Part shown: positions 52,100 through 61,611 of the stretch, piece by piece | Layout of the letters: each line of letters opens with the position of its first letter | How positions within the stretch are numbered: the first letter of the stretch is position 1 | Origin: Pseudorhodoplanes sp. | GTDB lineage: Bacteria; Pseudomonadota; Alphaproteobacteria; Rhizobiales; Xanthobacteraceae | Length of the DNA stretch: 64,000 nt | Reading direction: 5' to 3' | Assembly: GCA_032027085.1 (NCBI GenBank) | Contig: JAVSMS010000001.1 | Location: 1,318,332-1,382,331 of the forward strand | Position numbers and translations under genes: made by a program | Notes under the pieces: model-generated | What the model was told of the DNA's origin: nothing | The model's input: only the letters and a program-made list of their open reading frames with translations | Databases searched by the model: none

Positions 52100-52797
52100 A
52101 ACCCGTTTCAACCACCAGACCCATTCTTGTGGTGACAGGCGCCGCTTTCGAAGCGCGCATGGCCTCCGGCCAGGATCTTTCGGTGATCTGCAGCGGCGGC
52201 GATCCGCAGCGGTTGCGGTCGCTGCTTGCGACGCTCGTTCCGTCCGACTTTCGCGCGGTGATCAGTTTCGGCTTGGCGGGCGGCCTCGATCCAGCGCTGC
52301 GCCCGGGCGATCTCATCGTCGCAAGCCAGGTGACGGCAAATGCGAAGACACGGCATGCAACGTTCACGCTCGCCGGCGCATTGGCGTCCGCGCTTCACAC
52401 GACGGGAACGAAGCTGGAAAGTCTTGCGGGGGCTGAGGCGCCGGTCATGGATCCGGCGAGCAAGGCTGCATTGCGGGCAGCCACGGGCGCGGCCGCCGTG
52501 GACATGGAAACGCATATCGCGGCCAGTTTCGCCGACGACAACAAGCTGCCCTGGGCGGCGTTGCGCGTGATCTGCGATCCGGCGGAGCGCGAATTGCCGC
52601 CGCTGGCGCGACAGGCGCTCAAACCTGACGGCAGCATTGATTATGTCGCCGTGCTGAAGAGCCTTGCGACTGATCCCGCGCAAATCCCGGCGCTGCTGGT
52701 GACCGCACGCGACACCGCCATTGCGATGTTCGCCTTACGCCGCGCTCGCCGCCTTCTCGGTCCGCGATTTGGCCTCATCGGTGCGGATTTCCGATAG
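52096..52797 (+). CDS. hpnG: Adenosylhopane nucleosidase/phosphorylase
   Basis: HpnG removes adenine from adenosylhopane, giving the ribosyl side chain. The 233-residue protein is a nucleoside phosphorylase-fold enzyme: VTGAAFEARMASG at the start, FRAVISFGLAGGLDPALRPGDLIVAS, and AVDMETHIAASFADDNKLPWAALRVICDPAERELPPLA, with the Glu of DMET in the ribose-binding position. The start is a GTG overlapping the shc stop. Its last 63 bases overlap the 3' end of hpnH on the other strand. Confidence 0.92.
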   Translation: MKPVSTTRPILVVTGAAFEARMASGQDLSVICSGGDPQRLRSLLATLVPSDFRAVISFGLAGGLDPALRPGDLIVASQVTANAKTRHATFTLAGALASALHTTGTKLESLAGAEAPVMDPASKAALRAATGAAAVDMETHIAASFADDNKLPWAALRVICDPAERELPPLARQALKPDGSIDYVAVLKSLATDPAQIPALLVTARDTAIAMFALRRARRLLGPRFGLIGADFR

Positions 52798-53883
52798 CTT
52801 CTTTTGCACCTGCGCCGAGAACACGTATTCGGCGGCCCGCTGCTGGTCGAGCGGAATTTCCGGCGCGAATTCTCCCTCGGTGCGCGGACCGCGCAGACTG
52901 ACCCACAATGTGCGCAAAGGCTGGGTAATCGACGCTGTCGCCGCCGTTGGCTCGTAGCCGCAATGCGCCATGCAATTCGCGCATTTTTCGTAGCGTCCGG
53001 TGCCGTAGGAGTCCCAGTCCGTGGTTTCCATCAACTCGGCGAAGGTCTTGGCGTAGCCCTCGCCCAGCAGATAGCAGGGCTTCTGCCAGCCGAAGATGTT
53101 GCGCGTCGGCATGCCCCAGGGCGTGCAGTGGTAGGTCTGGTTCCCGGCAAGGAAGTCGAGGAACAGCGCCGAGTGCATGAAATTCCAGCCCTTGCCGCGA
53201 CCAAGCGCGAAGACCTTGCGGAACAATTCCTTGGTCTTCCTGCGGCTGAGGAAATGCTCTTGGTCCGGCGCGCGCTCATAGGCGTAGCCCGGCGAGATCG
53301 ACACGCCAACGCCAAGCTCCTTGGCAAAATCTAGGAAGGCGGCGATGTCTTCGGCAGCATGGCCGTCGAAGATCGTGGCGTTGACGTTGACCGCAAAACC
53401 TTTGCCTTTCGCCGCCGTGATCGCCGATACCGCCTTGTCGAACACACCTTCCTGCGACACCGCCTTGTCGTGATGCTCTCGCAGACCGTCGAGATGGACG
53501 GAGAAAAACAGATAGGGCGATGGTTCGAACAGATGCAGCTTCTTTTCCAGCAGCAGCGCATTCGTGCACAGCGACACGAATTTCTTGCGCGCCACGATGC
53601 CCTTGACGATCTCGCCGATCTCCTTGTGGATCAGCGGCTCGCCGCCCGGAATGGCAACCATCGGCGCGCCGCATTCATCGACCGCGTCAAGACATTCCTG
53701 TACCGACATCCGCCGGTTCAGAATCGCATCGGGATAATCGATCTTGCCGCAGCCGATGCAGGCGAGGTTGCAGCGGAACAGCGGCTCCAGCATCAGCACA
53801 AGCGGGTAGCGCTTGCGGCCCATGAGCTTCTGCTTGAGAAGGTAGGCGCCGAGGCGCATCTCTTTGAAGAACGGTATCGCCAC
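52735..53883 (-). CDS. hpnH: Adenosyl-hopene transferase, radical SAM
   Basis: HpnH joins the 5'-deoxyadenosyl radical to hopene to form adenosylhopane, the first side-chain step. The 382-residue protein has the radical SAM cluster C38-x3-C42-x2-C45 in LFRCNLACIGCGKIDYP, GGEPL after it, and a second Cys group near the C terminus (YEKCANCMAHCGYEP) of the SPASM-like type kept in HpnH. WNFMHSALFLDFLAGNQTYHCTPWGMPTRNIFGWQKPCYLL is specific to the family. It is the last gene of dxs-ispH-hpnH and converges on hpnG. Confidence 0.95.
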   Translation of the reverse strand: MAIPFFKEMRLGAYLLKQKLMGRKRYPLVLMLEPLFRCNLACIGCGKIDYPDAILNRRMSVQECLDAVDECGAPMVAIPGGEPLIHKEIGEIVKGIVARKKFVSLCTNALLLEKKLHLFEPSPYLFFSVHLDGLREHHDKAVSQEGVFDKAVSAITAAKGKGFAVNVNATIFDGHAAEDIAAFLDFAKELGVGVSISPGYAYERAPDQEHFLSRRKTKELFRKVFALGRGKGWNFMHSALFLDFLAGNQTYHCTPWGMPTRNIFGWQKPCYLLGEGYAKTFAELMETTDWDSYGTGRYEKCANCMAHCGYEPTAATASITQPLRTLWVSLRGPRTEGEFAPEIPLDQQRAAEYVFSAQVQKKLSEIRTDEAKSRTEKAASAA

Positions 53884-53919
53884 TCTCTTCGCTTTCCTGT
53901 TGCTTGACCTGCGTCGAAA

Positions 53920-54879
53920 TCAGACCGCCAATTCGGCCGGAAGCCGGAACGAAATATTCTCTTCGCGGCCGGGCAGCGTCGAAACCTCGACCGGCCGCAA
54001 CCGCCCCACCGCATCGATGACGTCCTCGACCAGCACATCCGGCGCCGACGCGCCGGCTGTTATGCCGACCGCGCCCGCGGTCATCACCCAGTCCGCCTGC
54101 ACCTCGCTGCCATCCGCAACCAGATAGCTCGGAATTCCCGATTCTGCACCGATTTCCCGCAGGCGATTGGAATTGGAACTGTTCTTGGCGCCGACCACAA
54201 GGATCACGTCAACAAGCTTGCTCAGTTCGCGCACCGCGGTCTGCCGGTTCTGGGTGGCGTAGCAGATGTCCCGCGTCTCAGGCCCGACGATGTCGCTGAA
54301 GCGCCTCTGCAACGCGGCAATGATGCCGCGCGTATCGTCGACGCTCAGCGTGGTCTGGGTGACATACGCGACCGGCGTATCGGTCGGAATCGCCAGCGTT
54401 TCGACGTCCTTTTCGGTCTGCACCAGATGCACCGGCGCCGAAATCTGACCCATCGTTCCTTCGACCTCCGGGTGCCCGGCATGTCCCACCAGGATCAGCG
54501 TGCGGCCCTGCGCCACATAGCGCTTACCCTGATTGTGAACCTTGGTCACCAGCGGGCAGGTCGCGTCGAGGACAGGCAGGTTGCGCGCCGTCGCATCGTC
54601 GACAACTTTCTGCGCCACGCCATGCGCCGAGAAAATGGTGACCGCATTGGGCGGTATCTCTGAAAGCTCTTCAACGAAGCGCGCGCCTTTGGCTTTCAGG
54701 CTTTCCACGACATGCTTGTTGTGCACGATCTCGTGGCGCACATAGATCGGCGGCCCGTATTTTTCGAGCGCACGCTCCACAATCTCGATGGCGCGCACGA
54801 CGCCGGCGCAGAAGCCGCGCGGTTGCGCAAGAATGACGCGGATCGGCTGTTGGCCCGCCGGGCTGTTGATCGCTCTCAT
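53920..54879 (-). CDS. ispH: 4-hydroxy-3-methylbut-2-enyl diphosphate reductase
   Basis: IspH performs the last step of the non-mevalonate pathway, giving isopentenyl and dimethylallyl diphosphate. The 319-residue protein has the three cluster-binding cysteines C24 ([12 protein letters not shown]), C108 ([12 protein letters not shown]) and C206 ([13 protein letters not shown]), and the diphosphate-binding SSNSNRL segment. It sits between dxs (1-base gap) and hpnH (36-base gap). Coupling isoprenoid supply to hopanoid head-group synthesis is the likely reason for the arrangement. Confidence 0.96.
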   Translation of the reverse strand: MRAINSPAGQQPIRVILAQPRGFCAGVVRAIEIVERALEKYGPPIYVRHEIVHNKHVVESLKAKGARFVEELSEIPPNAVTIFSAHGVAQKVVDDATARNLPVLDATCPLVTKVHNQGKRYVAQGRTLILVGHAGHPEVEGTMGQISAPVHLVQTEKDVETLAIPTDTPVAYVTQTTLSVDDTRGIIAALQRRFSDIVGPETRDICYATQNRQTAVRELSKLVDVILVVGAKNSSNSNRLREIGAESGIPSYLVADGSEVQADWVMTAGAVGITAGASAPDVLVEDVIDAVGRLRPVEVSTLPGREENISFRLPAELAV

Positions 54880-54880
54880 C

Positions 54881-56788
54881 TCAGGCCACCCTGCCGCCCA
54901 CGCGTGCCTTGCTTCGGCCCAGCGCCTGCATCACCTGCGCGGTGATACCGGCCGCATCGAGCCCGGCCTTGGCGTACATCTTGTCGGGCTTGTCCTGATC
55001 GATGAAAATATCGGGCAGCACCATTGTGCGCACCTTGAGACCGGTGCCGAACATGTCCTGTTCGGCAAGCGTCTGCAGCACATGCGAGCCGAAGCCGCCG
55101 ATTGCGCCTTCCTCGACGGTCAGCAGCAGTTCGTGCTCGCGCGCCAGGCGGAGCACCAGATCAACATCGAGAGGCTTGGCGAAGCGCGCGTCCGCGACTG
55201 TCGTCGACAACCCGTGCGCGGCGAGATCATCGGCGGACTTAAGACATTCGGCGAGCCGTGTGCCGAAGGACAGGAGCGCGACGGTATTGCCTTCGCGCAG
55301 GATACGGCCGCGGCCGATTTCCAGCGGCTTGCCTTCCGCCGGCATCTCGATGCCCAGCCCCTCACCGCGCGGATAGCGCAGCGCGCTCGGCCGGTCGTCG
55401 ATCGCCGCGGCGGTCGCCACCATATGCACGAGTTCGGCTTCGTCGCTTGCGGCCATGAGGACGAAACCCGGCAGGCAGCCGAGATAGGTGATGTCAAAGG
55501 AGCCGGCATGGGTCGGCCCGTCGGCGCCGACAAGGCCGGCGCGATCGATCGCAAAGCGCACGGGAAGGCGCTGGATCGCGACGTCATGCACCACCTGATC
55601 ATAGGCGCGCTGCAGAAAGGTTGAATAGATGGCGGCAAAGGGCTTGTAGCCTTCGGCGGCAAGGCCGGCGGCGAAAGTGACGCCATGCTGCTCGGCAATG
55701 CCGACATCGAATGTGCGATCCGGGAACGCCTTCTGGAAGATGTCGACACCGGTGCCCGACGGCATCGCCGCGGTGATGGCGACGATGCGCTTGTCCTTCG
55801 TCGCTTCCTTCACCAGGCTTTCGCCGAACACCTTCGTGTAGGACGGCGCGTTGGTTTTCGGCTTGACCTGCGAGCCGGTCGCGACATTGAACGGCACGAC
55901 GCCGTGATACTTGTCCGCTGATGCTTCGGCCGGGCCGTAGCCTTTGCCCTTTTGCGTGACGACGTGGACGAGGATCGGTCCGTTCTTGGCGTCGCGCACA
56001 TTCTTCAGGACCGGCAGCAGATGGTCGAGATTGTGCCCGTCGATCGGCCCGACATAATAAAAGCCGAGTTCCTCGAACAGCGTGCCGCCGGTCAGAAAAC
56101 CGCGCGCAAATTCTTCCGCCCGCCCGGCCTGCTGCGCAACGAATTTCGGCAGGCCCTTGGCAAGCTGCTTGCCGACATGACGCAGCGAGCGATACGTCCG
56201 CCCGGAAATCAGCCGCGCCAGATAAGCTGACATGGCGCCGACTGGCGGGGCAATCGACATGTCGTTGTCATTGAGTACGACGATGAGACGCGAATTCATC
56301 GCGCCCGCATTGTTCATCGCCTCATAGGCCATGCCACCGGACATCGCGCCGTCGCCGATGACACAGATGACATTGTGGCTCTTGCCTTCAAGGTCGCGCG
56401 CGACCGCCATGCCGAGCCCGGCCGAGATTGACGTCGACGCATGTGCGGCGCCGAAGGGGTCATATTCGCTTTCCGCACGCTTGGTGAAACCGGATAATCC
56501 GCCGCCCTGGCGGACGGTGCGGATGCGGTCGCGCCGGCCGGTCAGAATCTTGTGCGGATAGGCCTGATGGCCGACATCCCAGATCAGCTTGTCGCGCGGC
56601 GTGTCGAAGACGTAGTGCAGGGCGATGGTCAGTTCGACCACGCCGAGGCCCGCGCCGAGATGGCCGCCGGTCAACGACACGGCATTGATGGTCTCGGCGC
56701 GCAATTCGTCTGCCACGCCTTTCAACGCAGCTTCGTCGAGACGGCGCAGATCGGCAGGGTCCTTGATTGCATCAAGTTGCATCGTCAT
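54881..56788 (-). CDS. dxs: 1-deoxy-D-xylulose-5-phosphate synthase
   Basis: Dxs makes deoxyxylulose phosphate from pyruvate and glyceraldehyde 3-phosphate, the entry to the non-mevalonate pathway, and uses thiamine diphosphate. The 635-residue protein has the TPP-binding motif [18 protein letters not shown] near 144-161, [17 protein letters not shown] near 71-87, and the catalytic Glu in [18 protein letters not shown] near 369-386. The start is either MTMQLDAI or MQLDAI two codons on. It is the first gene of the dxs-ispH-hpnH operon; the 317-base region upstream holds no gene but has a strong hairpin. Confidence 0.97.
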   Translation of the reverse strand: MTMQLDAIKDPADLRRLDEAALKGVADELRAETINAVSLTGGHLGAGLGVVELTIALHYVFDTPRDKLIWDVGHQAYPHKILTGRRDRIRTVRQGGGLSGFTKRAESEYDPFGAAHASTSISAGLGMAVARDLEGKSHNVICVIGDGAMSGGMAYEAMNNAGAMNSRLIVVLNDNDMSIAPPVGAMSAYLARLISGRTYRSLRHVGKQLAKGLPKFVAQQAGRAEEFARGFLTGGTLFEELGFYYVGPIDGHNLDHLLPVLKNVRDAKNGPILVHVVTQKGKGYGPAEASADKYHGVVPFNVATGSQVKPKTNAPSYTKVFGESLVKEATKDKRIVAITAAMPSGTGVDIFQKAFPDRTFDVGIAEQHGVTFAAGLAAEGYKPFAAIYSTFLQRAYDQVVHDVAIQRLPVRFAIDRAGLVGADGPTHAGSFDITYLGCLPGFVLMAASDEAELVHMVATAAAIDDRPSALRYPRGEGLGIEMPAEGKPLEIGRGRILREGNTVALLSFGTRLAECLKSADDLAAHGLSTTVADARFAKPLDVDLVLRLAREHELLLTVEEGAIGGFGSHVLQTLAEQDMFGTGLKVRTMVLPDIFIDQDKPDKMYAKAGLDAAGITAQVMQALGRSKARVGGRVA

Positions 56789-56931
56789 TTCCGAGCTGTC
56801 ATGGGGGGTTGCGGAGAAAATGAGTTAAAATATGAGCCAACATCTTGAACAACCGTGGCTTTTACAGGGCGAATGATCAAGCAGCATGCGCTCAAGTCCT
56901 CGTTACCAAGCTGCCATGCTGACAACCGATC

Positions 56932-56967
56932 GCGGATGATGCCGTTCCCTCCGGAACGGTCATCCGC
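56932..56967. other. 15-bp hairpin in the 317-base gap between dxs and the RND pump gene
   Basis: The gene-free stretch 56789-57105 contains GCGGATGA (56932-56939), a TG bulge, CCGTTCC (56942-56948), a CTCC loop and the complements GGAACGG and TCATCCGC up to 56967. No U-run follows on either strand, so it is not a standard terminator. It may stop or protect the pump transcript or form part of the dxs leader. Confidence 0.45.
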
Positions 56968-57105
56968 CAGGCCCCCTAGCATGACTCACTGCCGCATGGC
57001 GCTGATAGCCTCCGGTCACCCGTTGAAGTCACCGGTGCGGCCAGATTGTGAATTTATTCTGCCAGTATCCTTACCTCGTGGGAAAGACATTCGTGCAAAA
57101 GCGGA

Positions 57106-60100
57106 TCAATCCGCGCGATGAAATGTGGCGCCGGACGCGGCCGACATGCCGGGCGAGCCGACAGCGGTCAGGGCCTCTTTTAGATGCGCACCATGCGACA
57201 CCAGCGGCCGGTTTCCCGTCATGGCTCGCAGCAGCACATAAAAGACCGGCGTGAGGAACAGACCGAACGCGGTTACGCCGATCATGCCGGCGAACACCGC
57301 GACACCCATCGCCTGTCGCATCTCGGCGCCGGCGCCGGTCGAGAGAACCAGTGGCAGTACACCCATCACAAAGGCAAGTGAGGTCATCAGGATCGGCCGC
57401 AGCCGCAACCGGCTGGCTTCCACCGCCGCCTGGAATGGCGTGCGCCCGGCGAATTCCAGCTCGCGTGCAAACTCCACGATCAGGATCGAGTTCTTCGCCG
57501 ACAATCCCACCAGCACGATGAGGCCGATCTGCGTGAAGATGTTATTGTCGCCGCCCGAGAGCCAGACACCGGTCATCGCCGCCAGCAAGCCCATCGGCAC
57601 GATCATGATGATCGAGAGCGGCAATACCAGGCTTTCATACAGCGCCGCCAGCACAAGAAAGACAAGAAACACCGCGAGCGGAAACACCCAGATCGCTGAA
57701 TTGCCGGCGAGGATTTCCTGATAGGTCAGATCGGTCCATTCGAAGTCAAAGCCCTTCGGCAAGGTTTCGGCTGCGATCTTCGCGACAGCCGCCTGCGCCT
57801 CGCCGGTCGAATAGCCGGGCGCGGCGCCGCCATTCACGTCCGCGGTGAGGAAGCCGTTGTAGCGCATCGCGCGCTCGGGACCTGAGCTTGCTTTCACCCG
57901 CAGCAGCGCCGCCAGCGGCACCATCTCGCCCGAGGCGGAACGCACCTTGAGCTGGCCGACATCGTCAGCACGCGCACGATATTGTGCATCAGCCTGCACG
58001 CGCACCGAATAGGTGCGGCCGAACTTGTTGAAGTCGTTCACATAGAGCGAGCCGAGATAAATCTGCATGGTCTCGAAGACATCGGTCACCGCAACGCCCA
58101 ACTGACGCGCCTTGACGCGATCGACGTCGGCGTAAAGTTGCGGCACGTTGACCTGATAGCCCGAGAACACGCCGACAAGTTCAGGCGCTTTCATCGCGCG
58201 GGCAACGAAGGCCTTGGTCGCTTCGTCGAGCGCGTCATAGCCAAGGCCCGCCCGGTCCTCGATCTGCAGCTTGAAACCACCGATCGTGCCCAGACCTTCC
58301 ACCGGCGGCGGCGGGAACATGGCGATGAAGGCGTCCTGGATCGCGCTATATCTCTTGTTGAGTTCGAGCGCGATGGCATTGCCGCTGAGTTCAGGCGAGC
58401 GGCGTTCCTCGAACGGCTTCAGCACCGCAAAGACGATGCCCGCGTTCGACGAGTTGGTGAACCCGTTGATCGACAATCCCGGAAACGACACGGCGTGCTC
58501 CACGCCCGGCGTTTTCATCGCGATGTCGCTCATCTGCCGGATAACCTCTTCGGTCCGATCGAGCGTCGCCCCGTCGGGCAATTGCGCAAAGCCGACGAGA
58601 TATTGCTTGTCCTGCCCCGGGACGAAGCCGCCCGGCACGGCGCGGAATACAACAAATGTCGCGCCGATCAGAACGAGGTAAAGACCCATCATCACAGCCT
58701 TGCGCGACAAGATGCGGCTGATGCTGCCGGCATAGCCCTGCGATCCGCGACTGAACACATAGTTGAATCCGCGGAACAGCCAGCCGAAGGCCATGTCCAT
58801 GAACCGGATCAGGGCGTCCTTTGGGGCATCGTGCGATTTCAGCAGCAGCGCCGACAAGGCCGGCGACAAGGTCAGCGAATTGATCGCCGAAATCACGGTC
58901 GAGATCGCAATGGTCAGCGCGAATTGTTTGTAGAACTGCCCGGTCAAACCGCTGATGAATGCTAGCGGCACGAACACGGCGCACAGCACAAGAGCGATGG
59001 CGACGATCGGCCCCGACACTTCGCTCATGGCGCGATAGGTCGCGTCCCGTGGTGACAAGCCTCCCTCAATATTACGCTCGACATTCTCAACGACGACGAT
59101 GGCGTCGTCCACCACAATGCCGATGGCGAGCACCAGGCCGAACAGCGACAGCGCGTTGATCGAGAAGCCGAAGATATACATGACGGCGAAGGTGCCGATG
59201 ATCGAGACAGGCACCGCCAGCAGCGGAATGATCGAAGCGCGCCAGGTCTGCAGAAAGAGGATGACCACGACCACCACCAGCGCAATCGCTTCCAGCAGCG
59301 TATGCACGACGGCCTCGATCGACGCGCGCACGAACTGCGTGGGATCGTAGACGATCGAGTAATCAACGCCTTCCGGCATATTGACCTTCATCTCGGCCAT
59401 CGCCGCGCGGACATTGTCCGAGATCGCAATGGCGTTCGACGCCGGCGCCTGGAAAATACCGATCGCCACCGCCGACTTGTTGTCGAGCAGCGCGCGCAAC
59501 GCATATTCGGATGCGCCGAGTTCGATGCGAGCGATATCGCGCAGACGGGTCACCTCGCCATTGGCGCCGCTTTTGACGACGATCTCGCCGAATTCCTCTT
59601 CCGTCTGCAGGCGGCCCTGCGCGTTGATGGACAATTGCAGGTCGAGACCGGGCAGGCCGGGCGAGGCGCCGACAACGCCCGCTGCCGCCTGCACATTCTG
59701 TGCGCGGATTTCCCGCACCACGTCGCCGGCCGATAATCCGCGCTCGGCAACCTTCTGCGGATCAAGCCAGACCCGCATCGAATAGTCGCCCGCGCCCCAC
59801 ATCAGCACCTGGCCGACGCCATCGATGCGGGCCAGCCGGTCCTTCACGTTCAGGATCGCGTAGTTGCGGAGATAGGTCATGTCGTAGCGATCGTTCGGCG
59901 ACAACAGGTGAACGACCATGGTGATGTTTGACGAACTCTTGACCGTAGTGACGCCGAGGCGGCGCGCCTCTTCCGGCAGGCGCGGTTCGGCCTGCGTGAC
60001 CCGGTTTTGCACTAGCTGCTGCGCCTTGTCGGGGTCGGTGCCGAGCTTGAAGGTGACGGTCAGGTTCATGATGCCGTCGGTTGTCGCCTGGCTGCTCATG

Positions 60101-60336
60101 TAGAGCATGCCCTCGACGCCGTTGATCGCCTCCTCGATCGGGGTTGCGACCGTCTCCGCGATGACTTTCGGATTCGCCCCTGGATATTGCGCGCGCACCA
60201 CGACCGACGGCGGCGCCACCTCGGGATATTCCGAGATCGGCATGACGCGCAGCGCAAGCAGGCCAGCGATGAAAATCAGGATCGAGAGAACTCCGGCGAA
60301 AATCGGCCGGTCGATGAAAAATCTGGATAGATTCAT
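57106..60336 (-). CDS. RND multidrug efflux pump, inner-membrane subunit (HAE1/MexF-like)
   Basis: A 1076-residue proton-driven pump with 12 membrane helices and two large periplasmic loops. Marks of the HAE1 family are MNLSRFFIDRPIFAGVLSILIFIAGLLAL at the start, the proton-relay helix FGLVLAIGIVVDDAIVVVENVER (with the double Asp), RDATYRAMSEVSGPIVAIALVL, and GLSAKNSILIVEFARELEFAG in the second half. It resembles MexF/OqxB more than AcrB by these stretches. I start at MNLSRFF, where the family starts. It follows its adaptor gene by 61 bases; no outer-membrane channel gene is in the window. Confidence 0.94.
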   Translation of the reverse strand: MNLSRFFIDRPIFAGVLSILIFIAGLLALRVMPISEYPEVAPPSVVVRAQYPGANPKVIAETVATPIEEAINGVEGMLYMSSQATTDGIMNLTVTFKLGTDPDKAQQLVQNRVTQAEPRLPEEARRLGVTTVKSSSNITMVVHLLSPNDRYDMTYLRNYAILNVKDRLARIDGVGQVLMWGAGDYSMRVWLDPQKVAERGLSAGDVVREIRAQNVQAAAGVVGASPGLPGLDLQLSINAQGRLQTEEEFGEIVVKSGANGEVTRLRDIARIELGASEYALRALLDNKSAVAIGIFQAPASNAIAISDNVRAAMAEMKVNMPEGVDYSIVYDPTQFVRASIEAVVHTLLEAIALVVVVVILFLQTWRASIIPLLAVPVSIIGTFAVMYIFGFSINALSLFGLVLAIGIVVDDAIVVVENVERNIEGGLSPRDATYRAMSEVSGPIVAIALVLCAVFVPLAFISGLTGQFYKQFALTIAISTVISAINSLTLSPALSALLLKSHDAPKDALIRFMDMAFGWLFRGFNYVFSRGSQGYAGSISRILSRKAVMMGLYLVLIGATFVVFRAVPGGFVPGQDKQYLVGFAQLPDGATLDRTEEVIRQMSDIAMKTPGVEHAVSFPGLSINGFTNSSNAGIVFAVLKPFEERRSPELSGNAIALELNKRYSAIQDAFIAMFPPPPVEGLGTIGGFKLQIEDRAGLGYDALDEATKAFVARAMKAPELVGVFSGYQVNVPQLYADVDRVKARQLGVAVTDVFETMQIYLGSLYVNDFNKFGRTYSVRVQADAQYRARADDVGQLKVRSASGEMVPLAALLRVKASSGPERAMRYNGFLTADVNGGAAPGYSTGEAQAAVAKIAAETLPKGFDFEWTDLTYQEILAGNSAIWVFPLAVFLVFLVLAALYESLVLPLSIIMIVPMGLLAAMTGVWLSGGDNNIFTQIGLIVLVGLSAKNSILIVEFARELEFAGRTPFQAAVEASRLRLRPILMTSLAFVMGVLPLVLSTGAGAEMRQAMGVAVFAGMIGVTAFGLFLTPVFYVLLRAMTGNRPLVSHGAHLKEALTAVGSPGMSAASGATFHRAD

Positions 60337-60397
60337 GTCACCCTCCCCGCGCCGGCGCGGCGGACCAATCAAGCAATGCAATCAAAAAGACGTCCGA

Positions 60398-61594
60398 TCA
60401 GTTGGACGCGGACCGGACATCCATGGACACAAGCTGCGGCTCCACGACCGCACCGGGTCGCACGCGCTGCAACCCGTTCACGACGATTCGCTCGCCGGCT
60501 TTCAAACCTTGCGTCACGACCCGGAGCCCTTCGGCAGCGGGGCCGAGCGTCACCTCGCGATAGGTGGCCTTGTTCTCTGCGTCGACGACGAGCACATATT
60601 TCTTGTCCTGATCGGTGCCGATGGCGCGTTCGCTGACCGCAAGCGCCGGCTCGGATTTGGCTTGGCCCATGCGCAGCCGGGCAAATTGTCCCGCAATCAG
60701 CCGTCCGTCCGCATTGTCGAAGACCGCGCGCACGCGCACGGTGCCAGTGCGAATGTCGAACTGGTTGTCGATCAACTGCATCTTGCCTTTGAACACGGTG
60801 CCGTTGCTGGTCACCGTGGTCATCTCGACGGGAATGCGCTCGATCTGGTCATAGCTCCGTCCGCTCTCGCCGAGAGATTGCAGGGCGCGCGCCAGAATCT
60901 GCTCGTCGACATTGAAGCTCGCATAGATCGGATTGACCGACACAAGGCTGGTGAGCACCGGCGCGCCGGGCCCGGCCGCCACGAGATTTCCAACTGTGAT
61001 CTCCAGCTTGCCGACGCGGCCGGACACGGGTGCGCGCACCTGTGTATAGTCCAGATTGAGCTTCGCCGCCTGCAGCGCCGCTTGCGCGGCTCGCAGATTG
61101 GCTTCCGCTTCGCGATGCGCATTCAGACGCTGATCGAGATCGCGCTGCGAGATCGTGCGCGAATCGGAGAGTTGCTGACCGCGCTCCATTTCATTCTTGG
61201 TCAGCAGAACGCGGGCTTGCGCCGCGGCAACTTGCGCTTCCGCGCGCGCGACCTCGGCCTCATACGGCGCCGGATCAATGGTGATCAGCAGGTCATTCTG
61301 CTTCACCAGCGCGCCTTCGCGGAAATGCACCGCCTGCACGGCGCCGGCGACGCGCGAGCGAATGTCGACGCGGTCAATCGCTTCCAGGCGGCCGGAAAAC
61401 TCATCCCAGATCGCGACATCGCGCTGTTCCACGACGGACACCGACACCGGAAGCGCCGCGGGCGCCGCCGCGGCGGGCTGGCCGTTTGCTGCACCGTTGC
61501 CTGAGGAGGAAATCACGGTGCCGATCACGCCGGCGAGCGCGATGACAGCGACAATGCCGAGCAGAAACCGGCGGCGGATCTTTGAATCGATCAT
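60398..61594 (-). CDS. RND efflux adaptor (HlyD/MexE-like membrane fusion protein)
   Basis: A periplasmic adaptor of 398 residues with an N-terminal membrane helix (about 10-31). The lipoyl-like half-motifs are VSVVEQRDVAIWDEFSGRLEAIDRVDIRSRVAGAVQAVHFREGALVKQNDLL and VRAPVSGRVGKLEITVGNLVAAG, on either side of a coiled-coil hairpin (EAEVARAEAQVAAAQARVLLTKNE, AHREAEANLRAAQAALQAAKLNL). The C-terminal barrel ends GLRVVTQGLKAGERIVVNGLQRVRPGAVVEPQ. The ATG at 61594 has GGAG 6 bases upstream; a longer open frame above it runs antisense-like through the hydrolase gene and is not coding. EFSGRL is typical of MexE. Confidence 0.93.
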   Translation of the reverse strand: MIDSKIRRRFLLGIVAVIALAGVIGTVISSSGNGAANGQPAAAAPAALPVSVSVVEQRDVAIWDEFSGRLEAIDRVDIRSRVAGAVQAVHFREGALVKQNDLLITIDPAPYEAEVARAEAQVAAAQARVLLTKNEMERGQQLSDSRTISQRDLDQRLNAHREAEANLRAAQAALQAAKLNLDYTQVRAPVSGRVGKLEITVGNLVAAGPGAPVLTSLVSVNPIYASFNVDEQILARALQSLGESGRSYDQIERIPVEMTTVTSNGTVFKGKMQLIDNQFDIRTGTVRVRAVFDNADGRLIAGQFARLRMGQAKSEPALAVSERAIGTDQDKKYVLVVDAENKATYREVTLGPAAEGLRVVTQGLKAGERIVVNGLQRVRPGAVVEPQLVSMDVRSASN

Positions 61595-61611
61595 GAGGAA
61601 CTCCATTGGCC

